DNA of 14,409 nt from Bog-950 sp964620645 (GTDB lineage: Bacteria; Bacteroidota; Bacteroidia; Chitinophagales; LD1), in assembly GCA_964620645.1 (NCBI GenBank), contig CAZUHU010000095.1, forward strand, positions 1 to 14,409. Direction: 5' to 3'. The position numbers and the translations under genes were made by a program. Under the pieces are notes generated by a model, which was not told the DNA's origin, did no database searches, and saw nothing but the letters and a program-made list of their open reading frames with translations. Below, in pieces: positions 1-8,492 of the stretch. Position 1 is the first letter of the stretch; every line of letters starts with the position of its first letter.

Positions 1-43
1 TGATGCTTATGAAAAACAGGGCTATAAATGCAACTCTAAATAG
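1..43 (+). CDS. C-terminal end of an unidentified plus-strand gene (partial)
   Basis: Reading from base 2, the frame gives DAYEKQGYKCNSK and then TAG at 41-43. A strong hairpin with a T-run on the plus strand begins 20 bases later, which is what the end of a plus-strand gene should look like. Only 13 residues are visible, so no function can be given. The neighbouring frame is also open, from ATG at 3 to TAA at 48-50. The choice of frame therefore rests on the terminator position and on ordinary-looking codons, and is tentative. Confidence 0.4.
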   Translation, partial: DAYEKQGYKCNSK

Positions 44-62
44 GTATTAACCGCATAAAATT

Positions 63-94
63 AGGACCTCCGGATAACCGGAGGTCCTTTTTTT
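63..94. terminator. Rho-independent terminator, probably bidirectional
   Basis: A perfect 11-bp stem (AGGACCTCCGG at 63-73, CCGGAGGTCCT at 78-88) encloses a four-base ATAA loop. Seven T's (88-94) follow on the plus strand, so it terminates well in the plus direction for the gene ending at 43. On the minus strand the stem is followed by AATTTT, a weaker U-tract, which could also end the minus-strand gene whose stop is at 112. The convergent arrangement of the two genes fits a shared terminator. Confidence 0.9.
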
Positions 95-111
95 ATGCCT
101 TACAGCCGCTG

Positions 112-2037
112 TTAACGGGTGTAAACAAATTTCTTCATGGCTTTTACACCTTCTGAAGTTATACGAACGTAGTAAACGCCTTGTGCAAGTTTATCAAGGT
201 TGAATTTCTCAACATTACTGCCGGTGGCTTTTCTGCTTATCACAGTTTCGCCGATGGTGTTAACTATCTCAATTTGAGCGTTGTTGCTTAACTCCTGGCT
301 TAACATCACATTGATAGCGCTGTTTGTAGGGTTAGGGTAAACCGCAATTTCAGATGAAGCATCCAGGTCATTAATACCAGAGATAACTACAGTGTGGCAA
401 ACAGTATCAACGCCTGCAAGGTTAGTTACGGTTAAGCAGATGGTGTAAGTGCCCGGAGCTGAGTAAGTATGTGTACCGGGATCCTGACCGGTAGAAGATG
501 AGCCATCGCCCCAATTCCAACTCCAGTCGGTTATCAGTTCAGATGAACCGTCAGTTACGGTTACAACCGAACCGTTGCTGGAAGAAGTAAATACTGCATC
601 CGGAGCAGCCAATTCAGAAATGGTAACGTCGTCCACATCAAGGAACCACTTGTCAGCATCGCTATAGCAGTGGAAGCCTACATAGTAAATACCGTTGGTT
701 GCAGGTTTGAAAGCAGCTAACCTTTCTTCGTAAGCGCTGTTTTGCTGTAAACCAAAGTCAAAAATGTTCTGCGTCATACCCGCTGCGCTTTTGGTTGTAC
801 CCGTTTTTAACTCCAGTTTTTCAGGGTAAAGACCGTTGTTGTCCTCGCCAACCTCAGAGAAGAAATGAACTTTATAAGCCTTGGCAGCGCTTAACTGTAA
901 ACAGGGGCTGAATAACCAGTCGTTGGCAGCAGTTGTGCCGTTCGGATTCCAATCTGTACGGAAGTGCACTGTACCGGTATTAGCTGAAGCAGCAGATAAA
1001 TGCCATGAGAAGCCATCATTATTAGCGTCTTCGTTGGTCCATGTAAGTGCGCTCACATCTGAACCAATACCCGGAATTTCAAAGCTTGTGGTATAAGCAG
1101 TTGAAGGATTGATAGGGTCGGCAGAAATAGCATTAGCAAACGCACTATCGTTAGCAGGTACGGTATCGCCTAAAAGTTGAACCCATGCAGTAATGTTGTA
1201 AATACCAGCAGCGCTAAAATCAGCTGTAGTGGTAAAGTTGTATGTATAAGCTGTATCGTAACCGAGTGGAGAAGGTAGGTGAACTTTCTCTGCTACCACG
1301 GTACCGCCGTTAACTCTATACATAGCCATTACCGAATCAATAGAAGTAAGGCCCTTGTTACGGAAGGTAATAGAGATTGGCTCGGAGTTAGAAAGGTTGC
1401 AGCCATTAGTTAGCGTTGCACCAGCCTCATCAGCCTGCACTTCAAATGCTGAAGGTGTAAACAGCTTTACATCGTCAACAAACCACCAGTAGTCATACTT
1501 GCCTCTCCAGTCAAAACGGATGTAGAAGCTATCGCTGCCTGCTGCAATAGCAGTAACGTTAATTTCTACAAAGTTAGGGTTAGCAGTGGCCTGGTTTGTA
1601 GCTAAACCGGCTGCAGGGTTGTGCACCATAGTCCAGTTTATGGAGTCTGTACTTGCATAAACACGTGGAGTATCGGCCTGGTATTTACCAAAAAACTCAA
1701 CAAAGCTAAGCACCACATCTGATGCTGCGCTGCAGTCGATATTTTTGGAGGTAATCACCGTGTGTTCAGCTGTATTGCCGGTTTGGTCGCCATCAGCATC
1801 ACTGTCAACCAATATACAACCGTTAGTCGCACCTGCGTAGTCAAACGTTCCGGCAGCCTGGCCTGCAGATGAGCCGGTATTGTTATGGTGCCATAGCACG
1901 TTGCTGGTTGATAGGTTTGCGATTGTCCATTTAGGCAAGTTCGCATTACTAAAATCATCGGAAAAAATAACCTGTGCTCCAAGATGCATCGTGCCCAGCA
2001 TCAGTAGAGAGGTTAGACTAAGTAAAACTCTTTTCAT
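112..2037 (-). CDS. Secreted T9SS-sorted protein with two jelly-roll (choice-of-anchor J/MAM-like) domains and a PKD domain
   Basis: A 641-residue protein. Residues 1-21 form a signal peptide (MKRVLLSLTSLLMLGTMHLG, cleavage near Ala21). Residues about 24-194 resemble a choice-of-anchor J/MAM-like jelly roll, with a closing WWFVDDVKLF strand. Residues about 200-305 look like a CARDB-type immunoglobulin fold. Residues about 315-475 are a second jelly roll, closing with WFLDVDDVTI. Residues about 477-554 are a PKD domain with the WNWGDGSS and GTYTICLTVTN signatures. Residues 564-641 are a type A T9SS sorting domain, beginning VYPNPT and ending GVYYVRITSEG...KKFVYTR. By family knowledge such proteins cross the outer membrane through the type IX system, lose the C-terminal domain and are released or anchored at the surface. 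No catalytic domain is visible, so an adhesive or structural role is inferred. It lies 103 bp downstream of murQ. I found no convincing promoter in that gap. Confidence 0.9.
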   Translation of the reverse strand: MKRVLLSLTSLLMLGTMHLGAQVIFSDDFSNANLPKWTIANLSTSNVLWHHNNTGSSAGQAAGTFDYAGATNGCILVDSDADGDQTGNTAEHTVITSKNIDCSAASDVVLSFVEFFGKYQADTPRVYASTDSINWTMVHNPAAGLATNQATANPNFVEINVTAIAAGSDSFYIRFDWRGKYDYWWFVDDVKLFTPSAFEVQADEAGATLTNGCNLSNSEPISITFRNKGLTSIDSVMAMYRVNGGTVVAEKVHLPSPLGYDTAYTYNFTTTADFSAAGIYNITAWVQLLGDTVPANDSAFANAISADPINPSTAYTTSFEIPGIGSDVSALTWTNEDANNDGFSWHLSAASANTGTVHFRTDWNPNGTTAANDWLFSPCLQLSAAKAYKVHFFSEVGEDNNGLYPEKLELKTGTTKSAAGMTQNIFDFGLQQNSAYEERLAAFKPATNGIYYVGFHCYSDADKWFLDVDDVTISELAAPDAVFTSSSNGSVVTVTDGSSELITDWSWNWGDGSSSTGQDPGTHTYSAPGTYTICLTVTNLAGVDTVCHTVVISGINDLDASSEIAVYPNPTNSAINVMLSQELSNNAQIEIVNTIGETVISRKATGSNVEKFNLDKLAQGVYYVRITSEGVKAMKKFVYTR

Positions 2038-2140
2038 TTGATTGGTTTTTGGGTCAGAGAAATAGATGGTGAATTTAAAGATTATTTAAAATGTGTAAAG
2101 CGGAAATGCGAAACCAGTTGTCATAAAACTGTCAGATTTT

Positions 2141-2944
2141 TCACTTTTTGAAGTGTTCCAGCGCCATTTTTACACTTCCGTGCTTTAATAGCAGTTCTTT
2201 TGCTTTATCGTGGTCAAGGCCGGTGCTATCTATAATCATCTTTGTGCCGCGTTCAATTAGCTTAACATTGCTCAGTTGCATATGTACCATGCGGTTATCT
2301 TCAACACGTCCAATTTTTATCATAACAGCCGTAGAAATCATATTCAACACCAGCTTTTGCGCGGTGCCGGCTTTCATTCTTGTGCTGCCTGTTACAAACT
2401 CAGGCCCTACAATTACTTCAATGGGGTAATCAGCCTCAGCGGCAACCGCTGTATCGGGGTTACAGGTTATGCTTGCCGTGGTTATGCCATGCAAACGGCA
2501 TTGTTTGAGCGCGCCTACCACATAGGGTGTTCGGCCCGAAGCGGCAATCCCTACTACTACATCGTTAAAATGAATTTTATGTTCCTGTAAATCTTTCCAG
2601 CCCTGTTCGGTGCTGTCTTCAGCAAATTCAACTGCTTTGCGTATGGCGCCATCGCCGCCGGCAATCAAGCCAACTACTAAACCATGCGGTACACCATAGG
2701 TTGGCGGGCATTCGCTGGCATCCAAAATACCCAGGCGGCCACTGGTGCCGGCTCCTATGTAAAACAACCGGCCCCCACTCAGCATTTTATCGGCAACTAC
2801 ATCCACCAGCTTTTCAATTTGCGGTATGGCTTTGTTTACGGCCTCTGGCACTTTTCTATCCTCGTTGTTTATGTTTTGCAACAACTCAAGGGTGCTCATT
2901 TTCTCCAGGTGGCGGTAATGCGAAGGCGACTCAGTTACTTTCAT
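2141..2944 (-). CDS. murQ: N-acetylmuramic acid 6-phosphate etherase (MurQ)
   Basis: A 267-residue cytoplasmic SIS-fold enzyme. It cleaves the lactyl ether of N-acetylmuramic acid 6-phosphate, giving N-acetylglucosamine 6-phosphate and D-lactate, in peptidoglycan recycling. The sugar-phosphate motif GAGTSGRLGILDASECPPTYG lies at about residues 64-84, and VVVGIAASGRTPYV and VTGSTRMKAGTAQKLVLN further on. By my alignment from memory to E. coli MurQ, the catalytic Glu83 and Glu114 correspond to Glu78 and Glu109 here. The E. coli enzyme has about 298 residues. The shorter C-terminus, ending MALEHFKK, is as I recall usual for Bacteroidota and is not a truncation. The ATG at 2944 starts 48 bp after the stop of the upstream T9SS protein, so co-transcription is likely. 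No MurNAc kinase or transporter gene is adjacent, so the source of the substrate is not shown here. Confidence 0.96.
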   Translation of the reverse strand: MKVTESPSHYRHLEKMSTLELLQNINNEDRKVPEAVNKAIPQIEKLVDVVADKMLSGGRLFYIGAGTSGRLGILDASECPPTYGVPHGLVVGLIAGGDGAIRKAVEFAEDSTEQGWKDLQEHKIHFNDVVVGIAASGRTPYVVGALKQCRLHGITTASITCNPDTAVAAEADYPIEVIVGPEFVTGSTRMKAGTAQKLVLNMISTAVMIKIGRVEDNRMVHMQLSNVKLIERGTKMIIDSTGLDHDKAKELLLKHGSVKMALEHFKK

Positions 2945-2992
2945 AACTGCAAGTTGGCAAAAAGCAATCAGCTTTTATACTGTAGGTGTGGG

Positions 2993-5377
2993 TTACCTGG
3001 TTTTCAACAGGCGCACTGTTTGCGATGAACCGTCAGCAGCCTTTAAACGCAGGAAGTATATTCCCTCTGCTAATTCTCCACCAAAACGTAATACAGCCGC
3101 GGTTTGATTAATGCGAGTGCTGAAAACCTTTTGGCCAAGGCTGTTTATCATTTCTAAATCGCAGCTTGTGTGCAGGTTTGCCAGGTCAACCATTACCTCA
3201 CTGGTAAATGGATTTGGGTAGGCCTTAAACAACACGTTTTGTAGGCCTTTTTCGGCAATGCCGGTGGTGTCTTCAGTGCTTAGCGAATCTACCACTACAA
3301 AAAGGTCAACGCCACCTTCCACCAAATGGCCCGGTGAGCTATCTTCCACCTTAAACTCGATACGCATGTTTATTGCGGGGAACATAAAGTCCTTTACGCG
3401 CAGGTCAACATGCTTCCATTGGCTTTGGTCAGCATCGCCGGCATCTACTTTGTAAACAACCATGGTATCAAAGCCATTGCTTAAAGTAACCTGGAAGGTA
3501 TCATTAGGATTGCCCGAACCGCCATCGTTAAAAAACCAGCGGTAGAAGCTGATGTGAGGGTCGTTGTATTGAGACAAGTTAAACAAGGGAGAGCGCAGAA
3601 TGGTATAACCATTATCTACATCATCATCACCTGCCTGCCCGCCACCATTGCCGGTAACATAGGCGCTAAGGCCATAATCTCCCGCAACGTCAGCATCCGC
3701 GTTACTTTGCGTTCCCTGAAAGTCGGTGCCTTCAGGCTTGCCGCGTTGCCAGGAACCTTTGCTGGCTGTGGTAACAATAGTCCAGCCGTAATCCATAATA
3801 AAGTCATCGTAATAGCCACTGGCTACCGGTATAACAACGGTATCTACAGAGGTGGCTATTGTTTTGTTTACATGCGCAGTTTTTTTGCCCCAACGGCCCG
3901 CGTAAAAATCGTACTTGCCTTGTACAAAATCGCAGTAGGTATACTGGGCATTAGTGTTGGTGGCCACTTCCTGAAAGGTATTGCCGGCCGAATCCAATAT
4001 AAGCACACGCACAAATGGTAAATCAGCACCGGTTATGGAGTCTACTGTTTTAATTACAATGCTTGAAGTAGCTATAGGCACTAAGTCAACGCTCAGGTTT
4101 GTAAGTATGCCGTTTAATAAATGCACGCTGTCAATCTCTTTGGTTTGGTAGCCGTTCTTGGTAAAACGGATGGTATACAAGCCGCTATCTGGCGTGCCAA
4201 AAGAATACTGACCAAGCACATTTGTGAAATCCTGCGTTGTGTCTTCTACTATTTCAATCTTTACGTTATTAAGTAGCGTATTGCAAATGGAATCCTTCAC
4301 TACGCCCTCCAGGTAACAGGCGCGCTTGTAAGTAGGCTTAACAATCCAAAGGCCGGTTTCAATATCCGATATGATAATGTTGCCCGATGGCAAATACGGC
4401 CATACACCCCATGCCCCGTTAAATCCATCACCGGAGAAATTGGGAGATGAATCAAAGTTGCCTACCTCAATCAGGTTGTTTTTGCGTGTTACATCGTGTA
4501 TGGTTATACCATAGGTGTAGTAAGAGGTAATGCAGTAGTTGTTTTTGAAATAGGTGTTATGTATAATAGTGTTACTGCCGGGGTCAACCTGCGTGCGGTT
4601 GGTTTCGGTAATATTATTAAAGTCGTTTACATCGTAACAGGTAAGGGTTGAGTTTGGTTTTTCATCGGTAGTAAACAAATACCGGTTATCATCGCTTAAC
4701 CAGCAATTGTGCGAAAAATTTAATGGGGTGTTCCATTGCGCCAGTGTTTTAGCCGGGTTATTGGCATCGGTTTTATCGCTTACGTCAATCACTTTTACAA
4801 AGCCATCATTAATGCAGGCGGCCCAAAGTGTATCGTTACGCACAAAGCAATCGTGCACATAATTGGTGGTAAAGCTGCCTATGTAGGGTGGGTTCCAAAG
4901 GTTAGAATCCAAATCAAGGAACAGTTGCCCTTTATCAGTGCCGTTAACGTACGCTATGCCATTTTCATCAATAAAAATGGTGTGCGAGGTAGTCATACCA
5001 TGCGGATTGATAGTATGGTATTGTATGCTATCGGGCAGGTAATTTAAGTTTACCACTACCAGGCCGCTTTGTTGCTCAGTGGTTACATAGGCGTAGCCTT
5101 TGTACTCGCGCACTTCGCGCCATAAGCCGTTTATGCCTGTGGCACCCGGAACCAAAAATAACTGCGTTGGGTTGGAGGGGTCAGTAATATCTACAATAGA
5201 AAGCCCCTGCGTATTACCTACCAGGGCATACTCGTTACCGGCAGTATCAGCATAACCGGTAAGGTTGCTGCATTCAACATTACCACCATAAGGCAGGTGG
5301 CCCAGCAACTGGATGTTTTTTTGCGCCCAGGCGCTAAATGAGATAAGTAAAACAGGAAGGAGTAACAATTTTTTCAT
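2993..5377 (-). CDS. Secreted choice-of-anchor B (LVIVD-type propeller) protein with T9SS sorting domain
   Basis: A 794-residue multidomain exported protein. The ATG at 5377 is preferred over the in-frame GTG at 5383, because it puts MKKLLLLPVLLISFSAWAQ at the N-terminus as a compact signal peptide (cleavage near residue 18). Residues about 20-350 are an LVIVD-type beta-propeller with repeated blades such as GLSIVDITDPSNP, FVKVIDVSD, ITIHDVTRKN and GLWIVKP, typical of choice-of-anchor B proteins. Residues about 354-435 resemble a carboxypeptidase-regulatory-like domain, and about 438-517 may be a second one. Residues about 519-698 are a jelly-roll-like domain with the conserved pattern GSWQRGKPEGT, VTGN, DDDVDNGYTILRSPLFNLS. 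Residues 715-794 are a type A T9SS sorting domain (AYPNPF..., AEGIYFLRL). No protease active site is seen, so binding or display on the surface is inferred. It is followed closely by murQ. Confidence 0.9.
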   Translation of the reverse strand: MKKLLLLPVLLISFSAWAQKNIQLLGHLPYGGNVECSNLTGYADTAGNEYALVGNTQGLSIVDITDPSNPTQLFLVPGATGINGLWREVREYKGYAYVTTEQQSGLVVVNLNYLPDSIQYHTINPHGMTTSHTIFIDENGIAYVNGTDKGQLFLDLDSNLWNPPYIGSFTTNYVHDCFVRNDTLWAACINDGFVKVIDVSDKTDANNPAKTLAQWNTPLNFSHNCWLSDDNRYLFTTDEKPNSTLTCYDVNDFNNITETNRTQVDPGSNTIIHNTYFKNNYCITSYYTYGITIHDVTRKNNLIEVGNFDSSPNFSGDGFNGAWGVWPYLPSGNIIISDIETGLWIVKPTYKRACYLEGVVKDSICNTLLNNVKIEIVEDTTQDFTNVLGQYSFGTPDSGLYTIRFTKNGYQTKEIDSVHLLNGILTNLSVDLVPIATSSIVIKTVDSITGADLPFVRVLILDSAGNTFQEVATNTNAQYTYCDFVQGKYDFYAGRWGKKTAHVNKTIATSVDTVVIPVASGYYDDFIMDYGWTIVTTASKGSWQRGKPEGTDFQGTQSNADADVAGDYGLSAYVTGNGGGQAGDDDVDNGYTILRSPLFNLSQYNDPHISFYRWFFNDGGSGNPNDTFQVTLSNGFDTMVVYKVDAGDADQSQWKHVDLRVKDFMFPAINMRIEFKVEDSSPGHLVEGGVDLFVVVDSLSTEDTTGIAEKGLQNVLFKAYPNPFTSEVMVDLANLHTSCDLEMINSLGQKVFSTRINQTAAVLRFGGELAEGIYFLRLKAADGSSQTVRLLKTR

Positions 5378-5380
5378 ACG

Positions 5381-5390
5381 CACAATTGTG
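5381..5390. other. Perfect 10-bp palindrome CACAATTGTG just upstream of a start codon
   Basis: CACAATTGTG is its own reverse complement. It lies three bases upstream of the ATG at 5377 of the minus-strand propeller gene. It could be a regulator half-site pair or chance; a 10-bp palindrome is not rare over 14 kb. No second copy was noticed by eye. Confidence 0.25.
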
Positions 5391-5473
5391 GCTGTGAAAT
5401 TATGTTTTCCTTAAACAATACCGAGGCCCTTTTGGTTTGTTGTTGTTGGGCTAACAAGATGTTAAAGCAGGGT

Positions 5474-6724
5474 TTAGAAAACCCGGCGTAACTGGTAATC
5501 TACCACGCGGTAAATATTAACGTGGCGATTCTCGTAAAAGTTAACCGGTGCTACCGTTTCTGATAAGGCAGCAGGCAGGGTAGAAGCGTTCCTGTTATAG
5601 TTTTTGGCAATATCAAAGGTATAACCGGTGCCACGGTAACGCTGCGTAGCTATGCCGGCCACAAAATCCTTTCCGTTTTGGGTAACCGCATCCATCAAAA
5701 AGTTGGCTACGTCGTAACCTAAGTAGGCTTCCCTGCTTGGGTTATGATTATAAAGGCCGGCGTAAGCCGCTATAAAATCTCTTGTTTGTGCCTGTAAGGT
5801 ATCCACATAAAAAGGATCGGATATCCGCGTTTGGTAATCGTTCACATAATCCAGCCGCAGGATGTCTCCATTTAACCAGGTTGGCATGCCGTAAGCTACT
5901 ATATCATACTTATCGCGCAGGCTATATAATACGCGGAAGTTCCCGTTTACAAAGCTTTCCTCAAACGAGGTTATTATCCAAACATTTTTTTTGCCGGCCT
6001 TCAATTGCTCACTTGCTGTGGTTTTCTTGCCGTTTACCATCATAGTGCTGGTATTAAGCAACACAGTAGTAAACCTGGTGGTAGTGGCGGTTTTATTGTA
6101 ATCCTTAAATAAGGAATCGAAGCGCGCAGCAACGCTCTTGTCCTGTGTTTGGTTTGATGTATAAATAATAATGTTAGCACCGGGGAAAGAGTCAACAATG
6201 GACAAATACATATTATCTACGTGCGAATCAATGGTGGGCGCCAGTTTAATATGGTAGGGGTTATCGCTGGTTAAACTTTTGGAAGGCGAGAAAGGCTGAA
6301 GATTGATGATTTTGTTCTGCTTGCAGAAATCAGCCACCGTTTTAGCGGTGGCGGTGTTCATGCCGCCGATTATTACGTCCATCGTTTTTAACTCAGGCTT
6401 TTTCAATATGGCCTTGGTAACCGAATCGCTGTTCCAGCAGTCGTAGGCATATACTTCTATTTGAAAGCTGTCGTTCCTGCTTTCTAAGGACTGCATGAAA
6501 CCTTCGTAGAAATCAAGGGAGGCAATAGCATCCTCATTAATTTTAATCTTATGGGCGCTTACTACATCATGTGCCGTTCTGAATTCCTCAATACGGTTAG
6601 CAGTAGTGTAGGTTTGAAAAGGAAGCACTAACCCAATGCGGTAAATGGCCGGTGGTTGAACCTGCGCAATGGTTACATAGGTTAGGCACAAAAGGAGAAT
6701 AAAACTAAGGGCGGTTTTTCTCAT
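5474..6724 (-). CDS. Secreted type-1 periplasmic-binding-fold protein, guaA-linked
   Basis: A 416-residue protein. The start chosen is the ATG at 6724, giving MRKTALSFILLLCLTYVTIAQ as a signal peptide (cleavage near residue 20). The longer frame to 6754 begins with TTG and would place ten residues ahead of the signal peptide. Cys13 sits in LLLC, a poor lipobox, so a lipoprotein is less likely. The mature part has features of the type-1 periplasmic binding fold of ABC-transporter and receptor ligand-binding proteins: IYRIGLVLPFQ opens the first Rossmann lobe, SLDFYEGFMQSLES follows, then MDVIIGGMNTATAKTVADFC, KIINLQPFSP and REAYLGYDVANFLMDAV. No LysM domain and no permease gene is present, so a transport role is unsupported; ligand unknown. 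It starts 33 bp after the guaA stop, so the two are probably co-transcribed. I recall similar binding-fold proteins, often with LysM, next to guaA in other Bacteroidota, but cannot check that here. Confidence 0.75.
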   Translation of the reverse strand: MRKTALSFILLLCLTYVTIAQVQPPAIYRIGLVLPFQTYTTANRIEEFRTAHDVVSAHKIKINEDAIASLDFYEGFMQSLESRNDSFQIEVYAYDCWNSDSVTKAILKKPELKTMDVIIGGMNTATAKTVADFCKQNKIINLQPFSPSKSLTSDNPYHIKLAPTIDSHVDNMYLSIVDSFPGANIIIYTSNQTQDKSVAARFDSLFKDYNKTATTTRFTTVLLNTSTMMVNGKKTTASEQLKAGKKNVWIITSFEESFVNGNFRVLYSLRDKYDIVAYGMPTWLNGDILRLDYVNDYQTRISDPFYVDTLQAQTRDFIAAYAGLYNHNPSREAYLGYDVANFLMDAVTQNGKDFVAGIATQRYRGTGYTFDIAKNYNRNASTLPAALSETVAPVNFYENRHVNIYRVVDYQLRRVF

Positions 6725-6757
6725 GATGGTAGTTATCGGTATATGCTTAAGCAAATA

Positions 6758-8299
6758 CTATTCCCATTCTATAGTAGCAGGTGGTTTAGAGCTTATATCG
6801 TATACCACGCGGTTAACTCCTTTAACATGGTTTATTATTTCGCTGCTGGTTTTTGCTAAAAAGTCATAAGGTAAGTGGCTCCAGTCGGCCGTCATACCAT
6901 CAGTAGAGTTTACAGCACGTAAGGCCACCACATTTTCATAAGTGCGCTCATCGCCCATTACACCCACACTGCGGATAGGGGTTAATATTGCGCCCGCCTG
7001 CCAAACCTGGTTGTATAAACCGAATTTTTTCAGGTTTTCTATATAAATGAAGTCAGCTTCCTGCAGGGTAGTCACTTTCTCCGCTGTTACTTCACCTAAA
7101 ATGCGCACTGCCAGGCCTGGGCCCGGGAACGGGTGTCGGTATAAAATCTCAGGCACTAAGCCAAGTTCCTTACCTGCGCGGCGCACTTCATCTTTAAAAA
7201 GGTTGCGCAGCGGCTCAACAATTTTCAGTTTCAACCTCTCCGGCAAACCGCCCACGTTGTGGTGGCTCTTAATGGTAGCCGATGGCCCTTTTACCGATAC
7301 TGATTCAATAACATCGGGGTAAATGGTGCCTTGCGCCAGCCACTTAACCTCAGGATGGTTGTTTGCCTCGTGTTCAAATACCTCAATAAACACACGGCCT
7401 ATAATCTTGCGTTTCTGTTCAGGGTCTTCAACGCCTTTAAGTTCTTCAAGAAAACGATTGGCGGCTCGTATACCAATTACGTGCAGGCCCATTTCCTTGT
7501 ATTTGTGCATTACCAGCTCATATTCGTTTTTGCGTAGCAGGCCGTTATCTACAAAAACACAAAGCAGGTTATCGCCAATGGCTTCTTCTAATAGCAGGGC
7601 CGCAACGGTTGAATCTACACCACCGCTAAGCGCAAGTATTACTTTTTCATCACCAATTTGGGCGCGCAGGCTTTTAATGGTTTCTTCTACAAAGGAACCC
7701 GCTGTCCAACTATGGCTGCAACCGCAAACGCTAAACAGGAAGTTGTTCAATATCTTATGCCCTTCGGTACTGTGGTACACTTCCGGGTGAAATTGCAGGG
7801 CGTAAACCTGGTTGGCAAAGTTTCCGTTTTTGGAACGGAAAGCCGCTACGGGTATAGAATCGCTTGTAGCAATCAACTCAAATCCGTTACCTATTTCTTT
7901 TATAGTATCTGCATGGCTCATCCACACCTGGCAGTTGTCAGTCACATCTTTAAAAAGAATGTCATCCGTTGTTTTTATCTGCAGGTGGGCTCTTCCGTAT
8001 TCGCGCACATTGCTTTTTTCCACCAGGCCGCCATAGGTTTGGGCCATCAACTGTGCGCCGTAGCAAACGCCTAACACCGGCCTAAAGGCAATCAGCCTGG
8101 CAACGTCCAGATTCGGTGCATCCTTATCGCGAACCGAAGCCGGTGAACCTGAAAGAATAATGCCTTTTATGTCGGCAGTTAGTTCGGGCAAATGGTTGTA
8201 AGGAACAATTTCGCAGTAAACCTCGCTTTCGCGAACACGACGGGCTATTAACTGGGTGTATTGAGAGCCAAAATCAATGATCAGAATCTTCTCCTTCAT
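6758..8299 (-). CDS. guaA: GMP synthase (glutamine-hydrolysing)
   Basis: A 513-residue cytoplasmic enzyme that converts XMP, ATP and glutamine to GMP, the last step of guanine nucleotide synthesis. Residues about 4-190 are a class I glutamine amidotransferase with nucleophile Cys79 (GVCYGAQ) and the His171/Glu173 pair (LQFHPEVYHS). Residues about 218-400 are the ATP-pyrophosphatase domain, with the SGGVDST loop at 225-231. The C-terminal dimerisation domain carries KSHHNVGGLPERLKLKIVEP, RHPFPGPGLAVRILGE and the terminal PPATIEWE. Length and motifs are complete. The ATG at 8299 (MKEKILIIDFGSQ) is preferred over the in-frame GTG at 8338, because homologues begin right at this strand and because a -7 promoter element overlaps the intervening bases. 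No Shine-Dalgarno is apparent. It is divergent from the AsmA-like gene and heads the minus-strand block. Confidence 0.97.
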   Translation of the reverse strand: MKEKILIIDFGSQYTQLIARRVRESEVYCEIVPYNHLPELTADIKGIILSGSPASVRDKDAPNLDVARLIAFRPVLGVCYGAQLMAQTYGGLVEKSNVREYGRAHLQIKTTDDILFKDVTDNCQVWMSHADTIKEIGNGFELIATSDSIPVAAFRSKNGNFANQVYALQFHPEVYHSTEGHKILNNFLFSVCGCSHSWTAGSFVEETIKSLRAQIGDEKVILALSGGVDSTVAALLLEEAIGDNLLCVFVDNGLLRKNEYELVMHKYKEMGLHVIGIRAANRFLEELKGVEDPEQKRKIIGRVFIEVFEHEANNHPEVKWLAQGTIYPDVIESVSVKGPSATIKSHHNVGGLPERLKLKIVEPLRNLFKDEVRRAGKELGLVPEILYRHPFPGPGLAVRILGEVTAEKVTTLQEADFIYIENLKKFGLYNQVWQAGAILTPIRSVGVMGDERTYENVVALRAVNSTDGMTADWSHLPYDFLAKTSSEIINHVKGVNRVVYDISSKPPATIEWE

Positions 8300-8304
8300 A
8301 CCGG

Positions 8305-8312
8305 CAAAGATA
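8305..8312 (-). promoter_or_regulatory. Candidate -7 promoter element for guaA (TATCTTTG)
   Basis: On the minus strand this reads TATCTTTG, an exact match to the Bacteroidota -7 consensus TAnnTTTG. It ends five bases before the ATG at 8299, so transcription would begin at or next to the start codon. No TTG or TTTG -33 element is seen at the expected distance upstream, so the call rests on one eight-base match. Confidence 0.3.
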
Positions 8313-8464
8313 GAAAAGGATAGCAGGGCTGAAGACACAGACTGGCATGATTTTGTTGGTTACCTTAAAAGTTTTGCACAATAAATCCCTTTACCGGGCG
8401 TAAAACTGTGGGCTTTGTTAGTGGTAAATAACCTAAACAGGTAAGCGCTTAGTATAAACTTATT

Positions 8465-8472
8465 TACATTTG
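8465..8472 (+). promoter_or_regulatory. Candidate -7 promoter element for the AsmA-like gene (TACATTTG)
   Basis: TACATTTG exactly matches the Bacteroidota -7 consensus TAnnTTTG and ends 20 bases before the ATG at 8493, allowing a short 5' leader. I see no TTTG at the usual 19-21 bp upstream, so the -33 half is missing or degenerate. The surrounding 8400-8492 stretch is AT-rich and holds no gene, as a promoter region should. Confidence 0.4.
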
Positions 8473-8492
8473 AAAAAACAGGGTTAAGAATT

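Noticed and set aside
2142..2155. Small hairpin CACTTTTTGAAGTG at the end of murQ as a terminator
   Set aside because: The stem is five bp, lies inside the coding end, and is followed by A's rather than T's in the minus direction.
6725..6754. Upstream TTG start for the binding-fold protein
   Set aside because: It would place ten residues before a good signal peptide that begins at the ATG at 6724.
7323..8074. Overlapping plus-strand frames opposite guaA, up to 155 residues
   Set aside because: They are shadows of guaA, whose catalytic motifs are intact on the minus strand.
8300..8338. Extended guaA start at the GTG at 8338 (adds 13 residues, MSSALLSFSIFAG)
   Set aside because: GMP synthases start directly at the first beta strand, the codon is GTG, and the extension overlaps a candidate -7 element.
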